Assembly (NCBI RefSeq): GCF_037975245.1
Contig: NC_092579.1
Location: forward strand, 10,655,678 to 10,719,677
Length of the DNA: 64,000 nt
Direction of reading: 5' to 3'
DNA from: Apostichopus japonicus
Taxonomy: Eukaryota; Echinodermata; Holothuroidea; Aspidochirotida; Stichopodidae
This document shows, in pieces, positions 46,401 to 58,989 of this stretch. Position 1 is the first letter of the stretch. Every line of letters begins with the position of its first letter. The notes beneath the pieces were generated by a model. It searched no databases, was not told where the DNA came from, and saw only the letters and a list, made by a program, of their open reading frames with translations. The translations under genes were made by a program, and so were the position numbers.

Positions 46401-47119
46401 CCAATTACAATGCTTAATGTACTCATCCAAAGTATTCTTAAACCCATTCACACTACTTGCAATTCAACCTTCTCAGGCAAACCATTCCATCCATTCACAA
46501 CCCTTGTATAAGTTGTATTACACTTTAGAGAAAAAGTTATGCCGAATATTAATCCTACTATGTAACTTATGGAGTTTAAGACAATGACCTCTGGTACAAC
46601 TACTTTTGGCAAACCTGAAAAGATCAGTGAAGCATAAATTTGCATTTTATGTGTAGGCCTACTTTATTTAATTGAGGGATCTATTAATGTAGGCCTGATG
46701 CTATAGTTGTGCGTCTGTAATCTAGCCTAGCCAGAACTGTGATGTGTGCTTTTCGTTTGTATGACTAAAGTAGGACTAGTAGTATGAGGCGTAAAATAAA
46801 ACAAGTGTAATGACAGGTTTTCAGCTAGTTTTCTATGCATTTCAGGTGTGAAGATAAACGTAAATGTCATTAACTAACGCATACTCTAATTCATTACCTG
46901 ATATCCATTTTGTTCCTCGTATGCCTGTCAAAATCTGACATTCTGAGTCGCTTCGTTTGTTCGCAACGAGCACAGTGTGCAAAGCTGCTATATATTGTGT
47001 GTGGTGTTTTTCGTGTTTCGCGCAACTGGTAACGACAACTGGACCTATTTTGATGCCCATGGTTTGCGTGTGACGTCACAAATCGCCAGTTGGCCAAACT
47101 CTCTCTATATACGGCTCTG
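43467..47119. mobile_element. hAT-like element specific to the left arm
   Basis: Ends CAGAGCCGTATATATAGAGA and TCTCTATATACGGCTCTG are inverted repeats that continue with GTTTGGCCAAC on both sides. Target duplication CTTACATC / CTTACATT (43459-43466 and 47120-47127). The right arm has a single unfilled site, AATGTAAG at 57491-57498. The 3.65-kb interior has no readable transposase: short frames only, an (A)GGCCTA-rich zone at 43780-44520 and a small conserved-looking block at 46400-46640. It is either non-autonomous or an eroded autonomous copy. Confidence 0.9.
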
Positions 47120-50100
47120 CTTACATTTAGAGTTTATTTATGTTCTACTTACATTCAGAGCCATGTATACCTCTTTGTTTGCATTAATGTAAGATACATA
47201 ACCTGTCATTTTTCAAAGCCTTAACGTGTTGAGATGTTTCATCCTATCAGACCAACCTATGAGAGGTTATTGAGCCCCCCCCCTCCCCCACTCCCCTTGC
47301 CAGTAGTATACTGCATGATGTTGGTGCGAAGAAGAGTTTTGCCTGACCATTGCCTTTTCCAAACTTAAATGATCGGGCTGTTGTTTAGCATTAGGAGTGC
47401 TGTTGTAGGTGCAACTTTCCGAGATTTCCCAACGAAAACACTTGGGTATGCGGGAGGGGCAAAGTGTGAATGTTATACATAAATCAGCCTCCCTAGAGAG
47501 ATAGTCATGGTGGGGGGGGAGACACCCAAAATGTTCTGCTCAGTATGTGCGGTACACATGCTGACGGAGTTAGTGTGAAGGCTGGTTGCAATGGACTCCC
47601 CTCCCCCCCCCCCCACACACACACACCTTCCCAGTGTTAACACTTCACAGATCAATATGTAAGTTTTCTTTTCCTTCACAAAAAAAAGTAAAGTACAACT
47701 TCTTCATAACACCTAGCCTTCGACTTTCCTTGTTTCATGCCGTGGCATCAATCCCTTTAATCTAATTTAGCACCCCTTTAACAGTCAGGAGTTCGGATTG
47801 TAGCAGACTGAATTGTTTGTCATCTTGTCTGAATGTTCAATGTGACAGCATCATGGTTTGCTAGTGACCGTGTCCAAAAAATGCAATAGCTTTTTGACAT
47901 AGTTGTTACAACATCAAATGATGTTATAGCATCACAGGCAATTGGGTTCATCTAATAATTTTAAATTATTTTATGCTAGAGAGCACCATGACAAGATTTC
48001 AGTCACTTCCGTAATAATCAAAATGTCAAGAATGGGGATTTTCATTCATCTGTCAATAATAGTAAATGAAATAAACAATAAAATACCATTATCAATTGCG
48101 ACTTGAGTTTATTGAAATCACCAAGTACAGTCCTCTTGTTGCAATGTCACCAGATTAAAGTATTGCATTTATTCACCACAAATATGCTATGATATCACTA
48201 GAATAACAAAACAAATCGCTGCTTTTCCCAGCAACTAGATAGTAAGAAGAAATAAGCACATACTTACTTACATATGAAACACAAACAGCTATGGTATTTC
48301 CAAGATACATTTGGCATAGCAAGGTACTGTCAACCAGAATGAAAACATTTCATGGTTCCTGCTGCTGCTCATTGATTAACAGGGAACACTCCAAGTATGT
48401 AATGATGAAGCAAGATCAATAATTGCCTTACAAAGCCACACCTCATAAATACACACGTTATCCATTTTAACACATATCGCCATGTGTAAGCTACCTATCA
48501 ATAACACACTCACCTTTGATGAAACTGTGACTTATGGTTATCTACTGTAGGTTTAACCCTGTGACCTCATTAATATTCATGATATGAGCACCAAAATCAA
48601 TATTTTTATTTATCAACTAATTATGGACCACCCATCCACCAAATATAGCATTGATCAATCATAGCCCTTGTTGAGTTATCGTGCATACAAACTTAAGTGT
48701 CACACACATACACATACACCCAGACACACCGACCTGACTACAAAGCTTTCAGCAAGAAACCAAAACTACAAAATGCCATACACAAAATGCACATAAATTT
48801 AAGTTTGCTGTTGTGTTTGCAACATGATATTTCTTGTTAATTAAACAAAGAGGTAATTGCATACTTCCTTGACAGCAAGGAAATGTTAATTGACTGTCAA
48901 GACTGACTGAAACCACAGAATGTTTAACATACAATGGGTGGGTTCATTTGCTGCAATGTTCAGAAAATAACATTATATGAACCCTGCTGAAGGATAATTA
49001 TTTCATGCCACAACAATACCTTTTCACAGTGAAAAGAATCTTTTTAGACTAAATAGATCTGTCAATAAATGAACAGAACATATGTCACCTGTGATTTGCA
49101 AAGGGCATATTTCTATAGCGTTTTAATGGTAAGATTTGTTATTTATTTTAACAGTGTTTACTAATTATTAGTCACTAATATAAAATTCTTCTTGATTAAC
49201 TGTATGATTAGGTGGCAGAAATATGATAATTATGATAGTAACATGAGCAAACACTGTATACCTACAAACCTTTTCTGCCACACCCCTTTTTTTATAGCAT
49301 CATTGAACAGCCATTCCAATTGTTATTCTGCTTGCATACAGTGCTTTCTCAATTGACTTGAATTGTGATCAATAATAACATTGAGTTGCTTTTTATAGTT
49401 ATTGGGATCATTTGCTTGATTCTATGAAGTTTTACAGTACCTAAAGGAGTAAACATCTAAGAATGTCTGCAAAGGTAAAATACTAACTGTATCCAAGGAC
49501 AGTATTTAACTTATCACAATATGAGGTTCAACTGCATTATACCATACTGCAGCTTTAAACAACTACATACACATAAACCTGCAAGACCAACAAATATGCC
49601 TCCTCCCAATCCATTGCCTTCTCAGGTATGCACAGTATGCCTTCATTATTAGCAATCATGGCTGGTGAAAGACATATAAATTGATATAACTAAATCATTA
49701 TTTTCAGTTGGAATGTGCAGCCAAATCAGTCTCCATGTGATTACTGTCATGTCTTTCTGCTACTACTGCACTCATGAAACTTTCTCTATGAGGCTTCTTA
49801 TGCCCTTCAGCATGTCTCTTGACATAAATAGAATGAAAAGATAAAAAGTTTCAACACAATATGCATGAAAATATGAGTGTAATGTCAGGTATTTTGTGTG
49901 AAGTATTTGCCAGTTTTGCACACTTTTGGCAAAAGTTTTGCTCACTGCCATAGGTAAAATTATTGAATTTCTTCTCATACAATGTCTGAAAATTTTGCCA
50001 ACAGATGATTGAACGGACACCGGCCCAGTGACTAAACGGAGAGGATGAACATTTCTAGTTGCCAGAGAAATGCTTGTGGTTGCAATTGTGACCTTGCAGA

Positions 50101-50860
50101 GGAAATTGCATCCAACTTTCACAAAAATCCATCACAAAAAGAGTTTCCAGAGCACTTAAACAACCATAGATAAATGTAATACAGCTACAGGTAATCCATT
50201 AAAACCACACTCAAGTTGTGAAATTTTAACCCTAAATATGTATAGCTTTTTTAATACTACTGATAAGTTACCACTGTAAACTGGTCATATACAGTGTACC
50301 AAAAGATTAAGTGATTTGCAAACCCTGAAACTGGCATGTTGTATGATATGCTGCAGGTTTCCTGTAAACAAGGCTCTACTTGATTCATAAATAAGTACTC
50401 AACCACATCATGTGTCAAGGTGAAAGAAAAAGACATAATTTTATAGAATTCCTAAATACAAACTGTAAATGATGACATCCTAGGCTGCTAGCACAGATAC
50501 ATGTATGGTGAACAAACTTACCACCTTGATCTATTACATGTTAATATGAGTAGGAAGCTAATTGTATTTTGCCAATTTAGACCTGTCTACATAATCTTTT
50601 GTCAAGCAATCCCACTTGCCTCAAACACAAGACTGCAGGGTTTAAAGTTGGTAAAGGATGGCTAAGCCAAAGGCTGTCATACAGTTGCAGTGCTATGATG
50701 GGTTTTCAAGCCGCCCATTCAGTAGTTACTTCAAAAAGGTACTGTAGAAAGATGAATAACAGATGGATAACAGCTAGATAGATTGACAGAGTGAAGATGC
50801 TGAGTCACAATATATCAAGTGGCATAGCTGGTTCGAGCTAAAAGTTACATTCCAATATGG

Positions 50861-52550
50861 GAGAGTCTTTCAAATATCCAGTTGCTCAGACTTACCCCAG
50901 TATTTTATATACACTGTGCTTGCTCTCCATTAACCAGGTGCCACTCCATTAAACTATGGAAGAACAACATTTTGCTTCAGAGTCTTCGTTCATAGGAGGC
51001 ATCCATCATGGACATACTGTTATTTATCAAGATGGCAACTTCCATAGACCAGTCATGGAACCATGCAAAATATTTTGGGTGTCTTTGAGTGCAGCTTTAC
51101 TTTCCTTTCCAATGTTTTTGGTTGTGCTTCTACTGCCAGCACTATCCTTTTTTATCAGCATGTTAACGATCATTGACATCTACTGCCAGGGTGTGTTGTC
51201 AGTAAACCATCTTTTGAAAGATTAAGGCCAGACTGGATAGTCATGCTTTTGAATGACATATGAAGTTCTCTTGGATCTCACGCTGATCACCTGTCACAAT
51301 TTTATTAAAATAGCTCAATACCCTGTCCAAACAAGGATCTCAATCACTGCAGTTTACAAAGTCATTACAAACTGAGGGCTGCCAATTTCATCCACAAAAG
51401 TCCATGAAATATGTACAGTATAGCCTATAGTGCTGAAGAATATGTGGAGTGAGTACTTGGTAATAATATTATATTTTTCAAAATTGCAGACAATACGCTG
51501 CACATTGTTATACAGTGCACATATAGGACAAACAATTGGGCATTAGACATATTGTGAATCGCCTTTGGGTAAGCACGACACACCTCCCCCTTGGATCCAC
51601 CAGTACAAAGCTAAGTATTGATCCTAGGCCCTAGGGTACTAATAATTATTAAAATACCAGAGTGAATTGCCGTGCATGACACTGGCAGTACAGTTTGCAG
51701 GCCTAAGTAAGGCTAACACAGCTACATTCCTAAAATAGTTACGCCTAGTAGTAGTAGTATAGTAAAAGCTTCATAACTGACGCACCCCCGTAATTGACGC
51801 ATCTTCAATTATTACTAGCAACGATACAGCAGGCCACCTAAACTTTTTGCAGTCAAGTAGAATTACATATTTCATGAGTTTGAATCCATTTCAGCTATTT
51901 GCTGACCAAATTGTGGTATTTTTTTTTAAGCTTTTAACACCTTCCCCCCAGTTTTGCACATTTTTTTGGCATTTGGAAATCTTACACCCTAAAAGTAACC
52001 AACAATACCTCAGTATGATAAAACCTCTCTCTGGGACCTGACCTGTCTGAGCTTAGAGGCTCAGAGCATAGCAAACAGCATCTAAAGTCAATGGATGTAT
52101 ACTAAGGCCTACAGTACAGTTAGCTTATCGAAGGATGTGTCAATTTAGGGGTATGAAAGAACGTGACACGGCAGACATTTTGTGGTCAAATTCTGCTCAA
52201 TTGTACGGTGCATAAGCACAGAACCTTAAATATTTTGAGATCATAACATTTTTGAGGAACTATACATATGAAAAACACATACAGTTGAGTGATTTGGTTT
52301 TTTCCTTGATAGACATCGTTGATCAAATCCTTAAGTGCGTCAATTATGAGCACACCATGCTACTACTAGTAGAACTACAGTAGTTAATACTATGCCTACT
52401 ACTAATTATAGGTAGGCTATATCGAAATTCGGACTTCTCCATCACTTCTAAAGCGCCCGAATCGACCGCTCGCCATTTCTCTATTTCGATGCTCCTTCAA
52501 CTTGACTATACACGCTTGAAGTCGGGCTGGAAGTCGCCATCCATATTGGA
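50861..52550. other. Spacer between the arms
   Basis: Single-copy in the window. A short open stretch at 50956-51225 on the + strand has a hydrophobic middle (FWVSLSAALLSFPMFLVVLL) that could be a membrane segment, but it has no splice context or recognised family. Nothing else seen. Confidence 0.5.
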
Positions 52551-52840
52551 ATGTAACTTTTAGCTCGAACCAGCTATGCCACTTGATATATTGTGACTCA
52601 GCATCTTCACTCTGTCAATCTATCTAGCTGTTATCCATCTGTTATTCATCTTTCTACAGTACCTGTTTGAAGTAACTACTGAATGGGCGGTGTCGTATTA
52701 ACATACATGTAATAGATCAAGGTGGTAAGTTTGTTCACCATACATGTATCTGTGCTAGCAGCCTAGGATGTCATCATTTACAGTTTGTATTTAGGAATTC
52801 TATAAAATTATGTCTTTTTCTTTCACCTTGACACATGATG

Positions 52841-54320
52841 TCGAAAAAATAATGTTCTCACGGTTATATAACTTTATTGCTAAGCATAATTTACTGTATA
52901 ACTATCAATTTGGTTTCCTTCCTGGCCGCTCAACAACACATGCTATTTTACATTTTACTTTGTAAAGTTATGGAAGCTTTCGAAAATAATCAGTATGCTT
53001 CTGGTATATTTCTGGATCTGTCGAAGGCGTTTGATACCCTTGACCATAACATTTTACTTGAAAAACTTAGTCATTATGGAATCCGGGGAACTGTACTTCA
53101 GTGGTTCAAAAGCTATCTTGCTGATCGTCACCAGTTTGTTGTTATTAATAATATAAATTCTGTTTCTAAGCCAATTAAGTGTGGTGTTCCTCAAGGGTCC
53201 ATACTTGGTCCATTGTTGTTTATAATTTATGTTAATGACCTCTATAGAGCCAGCAACAAATTTCATATAATCTCTTATGCTGATGATACCAACCTGTTCT
53301 TTTCCAGTAATGACATTAATTTTCTATTGGATACTATACAGAATGAGTTTACATATATTCATGATTGGTTTTGTGCAAATAGATTGTCACTAAATGTTAA
53401 GAAAACTACCTCTATTGTGTTTAGTACACCTTCAAAGCACTTAAATCCTAACATTAATAGTATCAGACTTTGCGGTGTTGATGTTATGCTGTCTAAGACT
53501 ACTAAATTTCTTGGGGTTTATATAGATAATCATCTTTCTTGGAATAATCATATTCAGAATATTTGTATGAAAGTGTCTAAAGGCGCTGGAGTTCTTAATA
53601 GTCTTCGCCAAATCATTCCCAGAAGCACATTGGTCACTTTGTATAATACACTCATACTTCCCTATCTTACATATTGTAATGTTATTTGGGACAGTACCCA
53701 TGCCTCTAGAATTCAACCCCTTTACTTACTTCAAAAGAGAGCCATTCGTTATATTTGTAATGCGGATTACCTCCAGCATACAGCACCCCTGTTTACTACT
53801 CTTAACGCTCTTAGTATCTATGATATAAATCGTTACTATGTTGGTATTTTTATTTTCAATTGGTAACATGAAAGTGCTCCGTCGACTTTTCGCAACTATT
53901 TTCAGTTACGTAACGATCCTTATCCCAACCGTGCGCCAAATCAATTGACTGTTCCTTACTTTAGACTTAGGTCTGCACAACTTGGTATTCGTTATGTCGG
54001 TGTAAAACTTTGGAATTCCCTCCCTACTACTATTACTGGTTGTAAAACTCTGAACACCTTCAAAAAACGTCTTAAAGAGTATCTTATATCAAACTATCAT
54101 TGATTTTGTATTTTCCTTTCTTTGCCATCTTTGTTCTGTTTTCTCTGTATACTTAAGCTTTCTTTCTATGTTTTATTTGTAAAGGGGTGTCAACGTAAAC
54201 AAGCTCTGCAGAGCTTCTTGTTGGCACTCCTCAATCTCTTGTTCTCTTGTACATTTACCCACGTCTATTGTCATAATTGCATACTTTAATGCGAGAGATT
54301 GAAATAAAGTCTTATGAATT
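52841..54320 (+). mobile_element. 5'-truncated LINE (CR1/L2-like) with 4-bp TSD, right arm only
   Basis: Inserted at GATG, duplicated at 52837-52840 and 54321-54324. The left arm keeps the empty site (ACCACATCATGTGTC near 50402-50416). It starts inside RT (EKIMFSRLYNFIAKHN, QFGFLPGRSTTHAI), then shifts frame at about 52965. The main stretch 52966-54103 has FLDLSKAFDTLDHNILLEKL, GVPQGSILGPLLFIIYVNDL and SYADDTNLF, the RT motifs A, B-region and C. One in-frame TAA at 53864-53866 interrupts the C-terminal part, which continues to TGA at 54101-54103 with GVKLWNSLP and LKEYLISNYH. The 3' end is ATTGAAATAAAGTCTTATGA, without a poly-A tail, as in CR1/L2 elements. Confidence 0.92.
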
Positions 54321-57300
54321 GATGTGGTCGAGTATTTATTTATGAATCAAGTATGGAGCCTTGTTTACAGGAAACCTGCAGCATATCATACAACATGCCA
54401 GTTTCAGGGTTTGCAAATCACTCAATCTTTTTACAGTGGTAACTTATCAGTAGTATTAAAAAAGCTATGTAAATTAAGGGTTAAAATTTCACAACTTTAG
54501 TGTGATTTTAATGGATTAGCTGTATTACATGTATCTATGGTTGTGTAAGTGCTCTGGAAACTCTTTTTGTGATGGATTTTTGTGAAAGTTGGATGCAATT
54601 TCCTCTGCAAGGTCAAAATTGCAACCACAAGCATTTCTGTGGCAACTTAAAATGTTCATCCTCTCAGTTTAGTTTAGTCACTGGGCTGGTGTTCATTCAA
54701 TCATCTGTTGGCAAAATTTTCAGACATTGTATGAGAAGAAATTCAATAATTTCATCTATGGCAGTGAGCAAAACTTTTGCCAAAAGTGTGCAACACTGGC
54801 AAATACTTCACACAAAATACCCGACATCACACTCATATTTTCATGCATATTGTGTTGAAAATTTTTATCTTTTCATTCTATTTATGTCAAGAGACATGCT
54901 GAAGGGCATAAGAAGCCTCATAGAGAAAGTTTCATGAGTGCAAGTAGTAGCAGAAAGACATGACAGTAATCACATGGAGACTGATTTGGCTGGACATTTC
55001 AACTGAAAATTATAATTTAGTTTTATCAATTTACATGTCTTTCACCAGCCATGATTGCTAATATTAAACGAATACTATGCATACCTGAGAAGGCAATGGA
55101 TTGGGAGGAGGCATATTTGTTGGTCTTGCAGGTTTATGTGTATGTAGTTGTTTAAAGCTGCAGTATGGTATAATGCAATTAACCTCATATTGTGATAAGT
55201 TAAATACTGTCCTTGGATACAGTTAGTATTTTACCTTTGCATGCATTCTATATATGTTTACTCCTTTAGGTACTGTAAAACTTCATAGGATCAAGCAAAT
55301 GATCCCAATAACTATAAAAAGCAACTCAATGTTATTATTGATCACAATTCAAGTCAATTGAGAAAGCACTGTATGCAAGCAGAATAACAATTGGAATGGT
55401 TGTTCAATGATGATAAAAAAGGGGTGTGGCAGAAAAGGTTTGTAGGTATACAATATTTGCTCATGTTACTATCATAATTAAACAACGTTAAAATAAATAA
55501 CAAATTTTAACATTAAAACGCTATAGAAATATGCCCTTTGCAAATCACAGGTGACATATGTTCTGTTCATTTATTGACAGATCTATTTAGTCTAAAAAGG
55601 TTCTTTTCACTGTGGAAAGGTATTTGTTGTGGCATGAAATAGTTATCCTTCAGCAGGGTTCATAGACTGTTATTTTCTGAACATTGCAGCAAATGAACCC
55701 ACCCATTGTATGTTAAACATTCTGTGGTTTCAGTCAGTCATGACAGTTAATTAACATTTCCTTGCTGTCAAGGAAGTATGCAATTACCTCTTTGTTTAAT
55801 TAACAAGAAATATCATGTTGCATTGTGCCTGGATCAAACACAAGAGCAAACTTAAATTATGTGCATTTTGTGTATGGCATTTTGTAGTTTTGGTTCCTTG
55901 CTGAAAGCTTTGTAGTCAGGTCGGTGTGTCAGTGTGTATATGTGTATGTGTGTGACACTTAAGTTTGTATACACGATAACTCAACAAGGGCTATGATTGA
56001 TCAGTGCTATATTTGGTGGGTGGGTGGTCCATAACTAGTTGATAAAAATATTGATTTTGGTGCTCATATCATGAATATTAATGAGGTCACAGGGTTAAAC
56101 CTACAGTAGACAACCATAAGTCACAGTTTCATCAAAGGTGAGTGTGTTATTGATAGGTAGCTTACACATGGCGATGTGTGTTATATTGGATAACGTGTGT
56201 ATTTATGAGGAGGTGTGGATTTGTAAGGCAATTATTGATCTTGCTTCATCATTAAATACTTGGAGTGTTCCCTGTTACTCAATGAGCAGCAGCAGGAACC
56301 ATGAAATGTTTTCATTCTGGTTGACAGTACCTTGCTATGCCAAATGTATCTTGGAAATACCATAGCTGGTTGTGTTTCATATGTAAATAAGTATGTGCTT
56401 ATTTCTACTTACGATCTAGTTGCTGGGAAAAGCAGCGATTTGTTTTGTTATTCTAGTGACATCTGGTGACATTGCAACAAGAGGACTGTACTTGGTGATT
56501 TCAATAAACTCAAGTCGCAATTGATAATGGTATTTTATTGTTTATTTCATTAACTATTATTGACAGATGAATGAAAATCCCCATTCCTGACATTGTTATT
56601 ATTACGGAAGGGACAGAAACCTTGTCATGGTGCTCTCGAGCAAAAAATAATTTAAAATTATTAGATGAACCCAATTGGCTGTGATGCTATAACATCATTT
56701 GATGTTGTAACAACTATGTCACAAAGCTATTGCATTCTTTGGACACGGTCACTAGCAGACCATAATGCTGTCACATTGAATATTCAGATAAGGTGACAAA
56801 CAATTCAGTCTGCTACAATTCGAACTCCTGATTGCTAAATGAGTGTTAAATTGGATTAAAGGGATTGATGCCACGGCATGAAACAAGGAAAGTCGAAGAC
56901 TAGGTGTTATGAAGAAGAAGTTGTACTTTACTTTTTTTGTGAAGGAAAAGAAAACGTACATATTGATCTTTGAAGTGTTAACACTGGGTAGGTGTGTGTG
57001 TGTGGGGGGGGGGTCCATTGCAACCAACCTTCACACTAACTCCGTCAGCATGTGTACCGCACATACTGAGCAGAACATTTTGGGTGTGTCTCCCCCCCCC
57101 CCACCATGACTATCTCTCAAGGGAGGCTGATTTATGTATAGCATTTCCACTCTGCTCCCTCCCCCTTACCCAAGTGTTTTTGTGGGGAAATCTCGGAAAG
57201 TTGCACCTACAACAGCACTCCTAATGCTAAATAACAGCCCGATCATTTAAGTTTGGAAAAGGCAATGGTCAGGCAAAACTCTTCTTCGCACCAACATCAT

Positions 57301-57611
57301 GCAGTATACTACTGCCAAGGGGAGTGGGGGGGGGGGCTCAATAACCTCTCATAGGTTGGTCTGATAGGATGAAACATCTCAACACGTTAAGGCTTCGAGC
57401 TTTGAAAAATGACAGGTTATGTATTTTACATTAATGCAAACAAAGAGGTATACATGGCTCTGAATGTAAGTAGAACATAAATAAACTCTAAATGTAAGCC
57501 AACAAGAGCGCCCTCTGTTAATATAAGTGTTATTTGGCCACATTCGCTTGCCATTTTAACTACGAGACATTTTAAATCGGGAAAAGACTATAAACAATAG
57601 TGAGTCCCATC

Positions 57612-58257
57612 CAAGGGCGGCGGAACCGGGGGCACGTGCCTCCCCCCCCCCCACTTTTCCTCAGGTTAAAAATGTGCCCTTTTTCTACATAAAAATTGAG
57701 GTGTCTCAAGTTAGCAAGAGGCCAGGGAACCAGAATGAACACTCGGGAAGGGCCGTTTCCGGCCATCTGAGGGGTTTGTAAAACCAACAATTTTCTTTTA
57801 CGCTCCGCGCCAACTGATGGTGGCGCTCCGCTCAGATAGTCGTGCATACAACTTTGCAAATCCTGACTACGCCCCTGACTTTTAATGAATCTCTGTGGGT
57901 CAAACTCAAAGCTATTTCGAATGGAAAATATTGTTAAGATATTAACAAGAAATAAACTCTAATTCGGAAGATTCCTACATTAGCAACTAGCATGATTTCA
58001 CCTCATTTTGTCTCAAAAGAAAACTTGTTCCTTGTTTCCCAATTTGCACATTGGATATTGCAGTGCTAGTAGGGCCTATGCATATTTTCCTTATTGGGGG
58101 GGGGGTGTTGATGGAGTGATGTGTATACGCAAATAAGATAATACAATAAGAGTTACAAAGGGTACTAAATATAAGGCTGCATCAGTCTAATCGAATTTCT
58201 GCAAAGTGCCCTTTGATGTCGGTGCCCCCCAGATTAAAAGTGCTTCCGCCGCCCTTG
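57612..58257. mobile_element. hAT-type MITE with perfect 8-bp TSD, right arm only
   Basis: Ends CAAGGGCGGCGGAACC and TTCCGCCGCCCTTG are inverted. GTCCCATC is duplicated exactly (57604-57611, 58258-58265). The left arm has the uninterrupted site (GATGGGGC at 43346-43353). It contains the shared core at 57740-57850 (GGGCCGTTTCCGGCCATCTG, CGCGCCAACTGATGGTGGCG). Confidence 0.95.
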
Positions 58258-58312
58258 GTCCCATCTGTGGTCTTGTACCAACAACATAAGTTCTAAGTCA
58301 ACGTGGCCTCCC

Positions 58313-58989
58313 ACTGTGGTGTAGCTAACATTAGGGGGGCAAGATTTTCTTAAAGAGGGAAACCCCTCGATGGTTGATGGTAGGAATTACCAAGAAATAT
58401 ATGTATTAACGGGCACCTCGTCTGCACAAATACACATCCAATGGTTCAGTGGAACATGACACACTTTCACTTAATTTACCTCTATTGCAGAGACATCGTG
58501 GTTTCTGCATAATTCCGCACATTATGAAAAGGATAGGCCTACAATGAATAAATTAGCTACTCTAATTCACTAGGCCTACATGCCCAGATTTCCACACAAA
58601 CAAGTTACACTAGGCCCATTGGGCATATACGTGCAGTGAAAAGTCGCTGAAAATACACATGGGTTGCTAGCGTTAGTTTGTAATAGTTACAACCGGCCAA
58701 ATTATTGGCGCTTATTCTGTAGGACGACATTGATCAACGGTCTCCGTATGTGGGTATGATAAAGGCCCAAAATGTATAATATCTCGGTCTGATTTCCAAG
58801 TTCTGACCTTACATGAAGTATGAACATGAGCCCTGAGGTATGAATACTTTTGATTAGAACTCGAAAAAATTTAAAAAGAAGTATTTTGAATACATCACTG
58901 GATTTCATTTGGGGGGGGGGGGGGGGCAAGACTGTAGCACAAAGCAAATTTGAAAGTAAAAAATCTGGCTCCCTCTGGCTACGCCACTG
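58313..58989. mobile_element. hAT-type MITE present on both arms (right copy)
   Basis: Mirror of 42588-43295: ends CTGTGGTGTAGCTAAC and TGGCTACGCCACTG, flanks GCCTCCCA and GCCTCCCC (seven of eight). Confidence 0.85.

Larger units (their letters stand above)
38419..50860 (+). repeat. Left arm of a large inverted duplication
   Basis: Reverse complement of 52551-63114 along its length. Anchors: 38419 ATATGCATTGAGAG with 63101-63114; 39400-39600 with 61880-62070; 41410 poly-G with 60125 poly-C; 42588-43295 with 58313-58989; 47281 with 57330; 48000 with 56590; 49780 with 54930; 50850 TCCAATATGG with 52551. Left-only segments are the hAT-like element 43467-47119 and about 160 bp at 50553-50710. 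In a 215-bp test stretch near 49790-50000 I counted six differences, about 97 per cent identity; other stretches look lower. No conserved gene was found in it. Confidence 0.95.

Noticed and set aside
50956-51225. Small membrane protein gene in the spacer
   Set aside because: Only a hydrophobic stretch in an 89-codon frame; no family, splice signals or second copy.
49772-54937. Similar ~80-codon frames on both arms (49772-50122 minus and 54569-54937 plus) ending SLIEKVS
   Set aside because: In the shared 215 bases the six differences all change the amino acid, so there is no sign of selection on a protein; the frame is open because the arms are near-identical.
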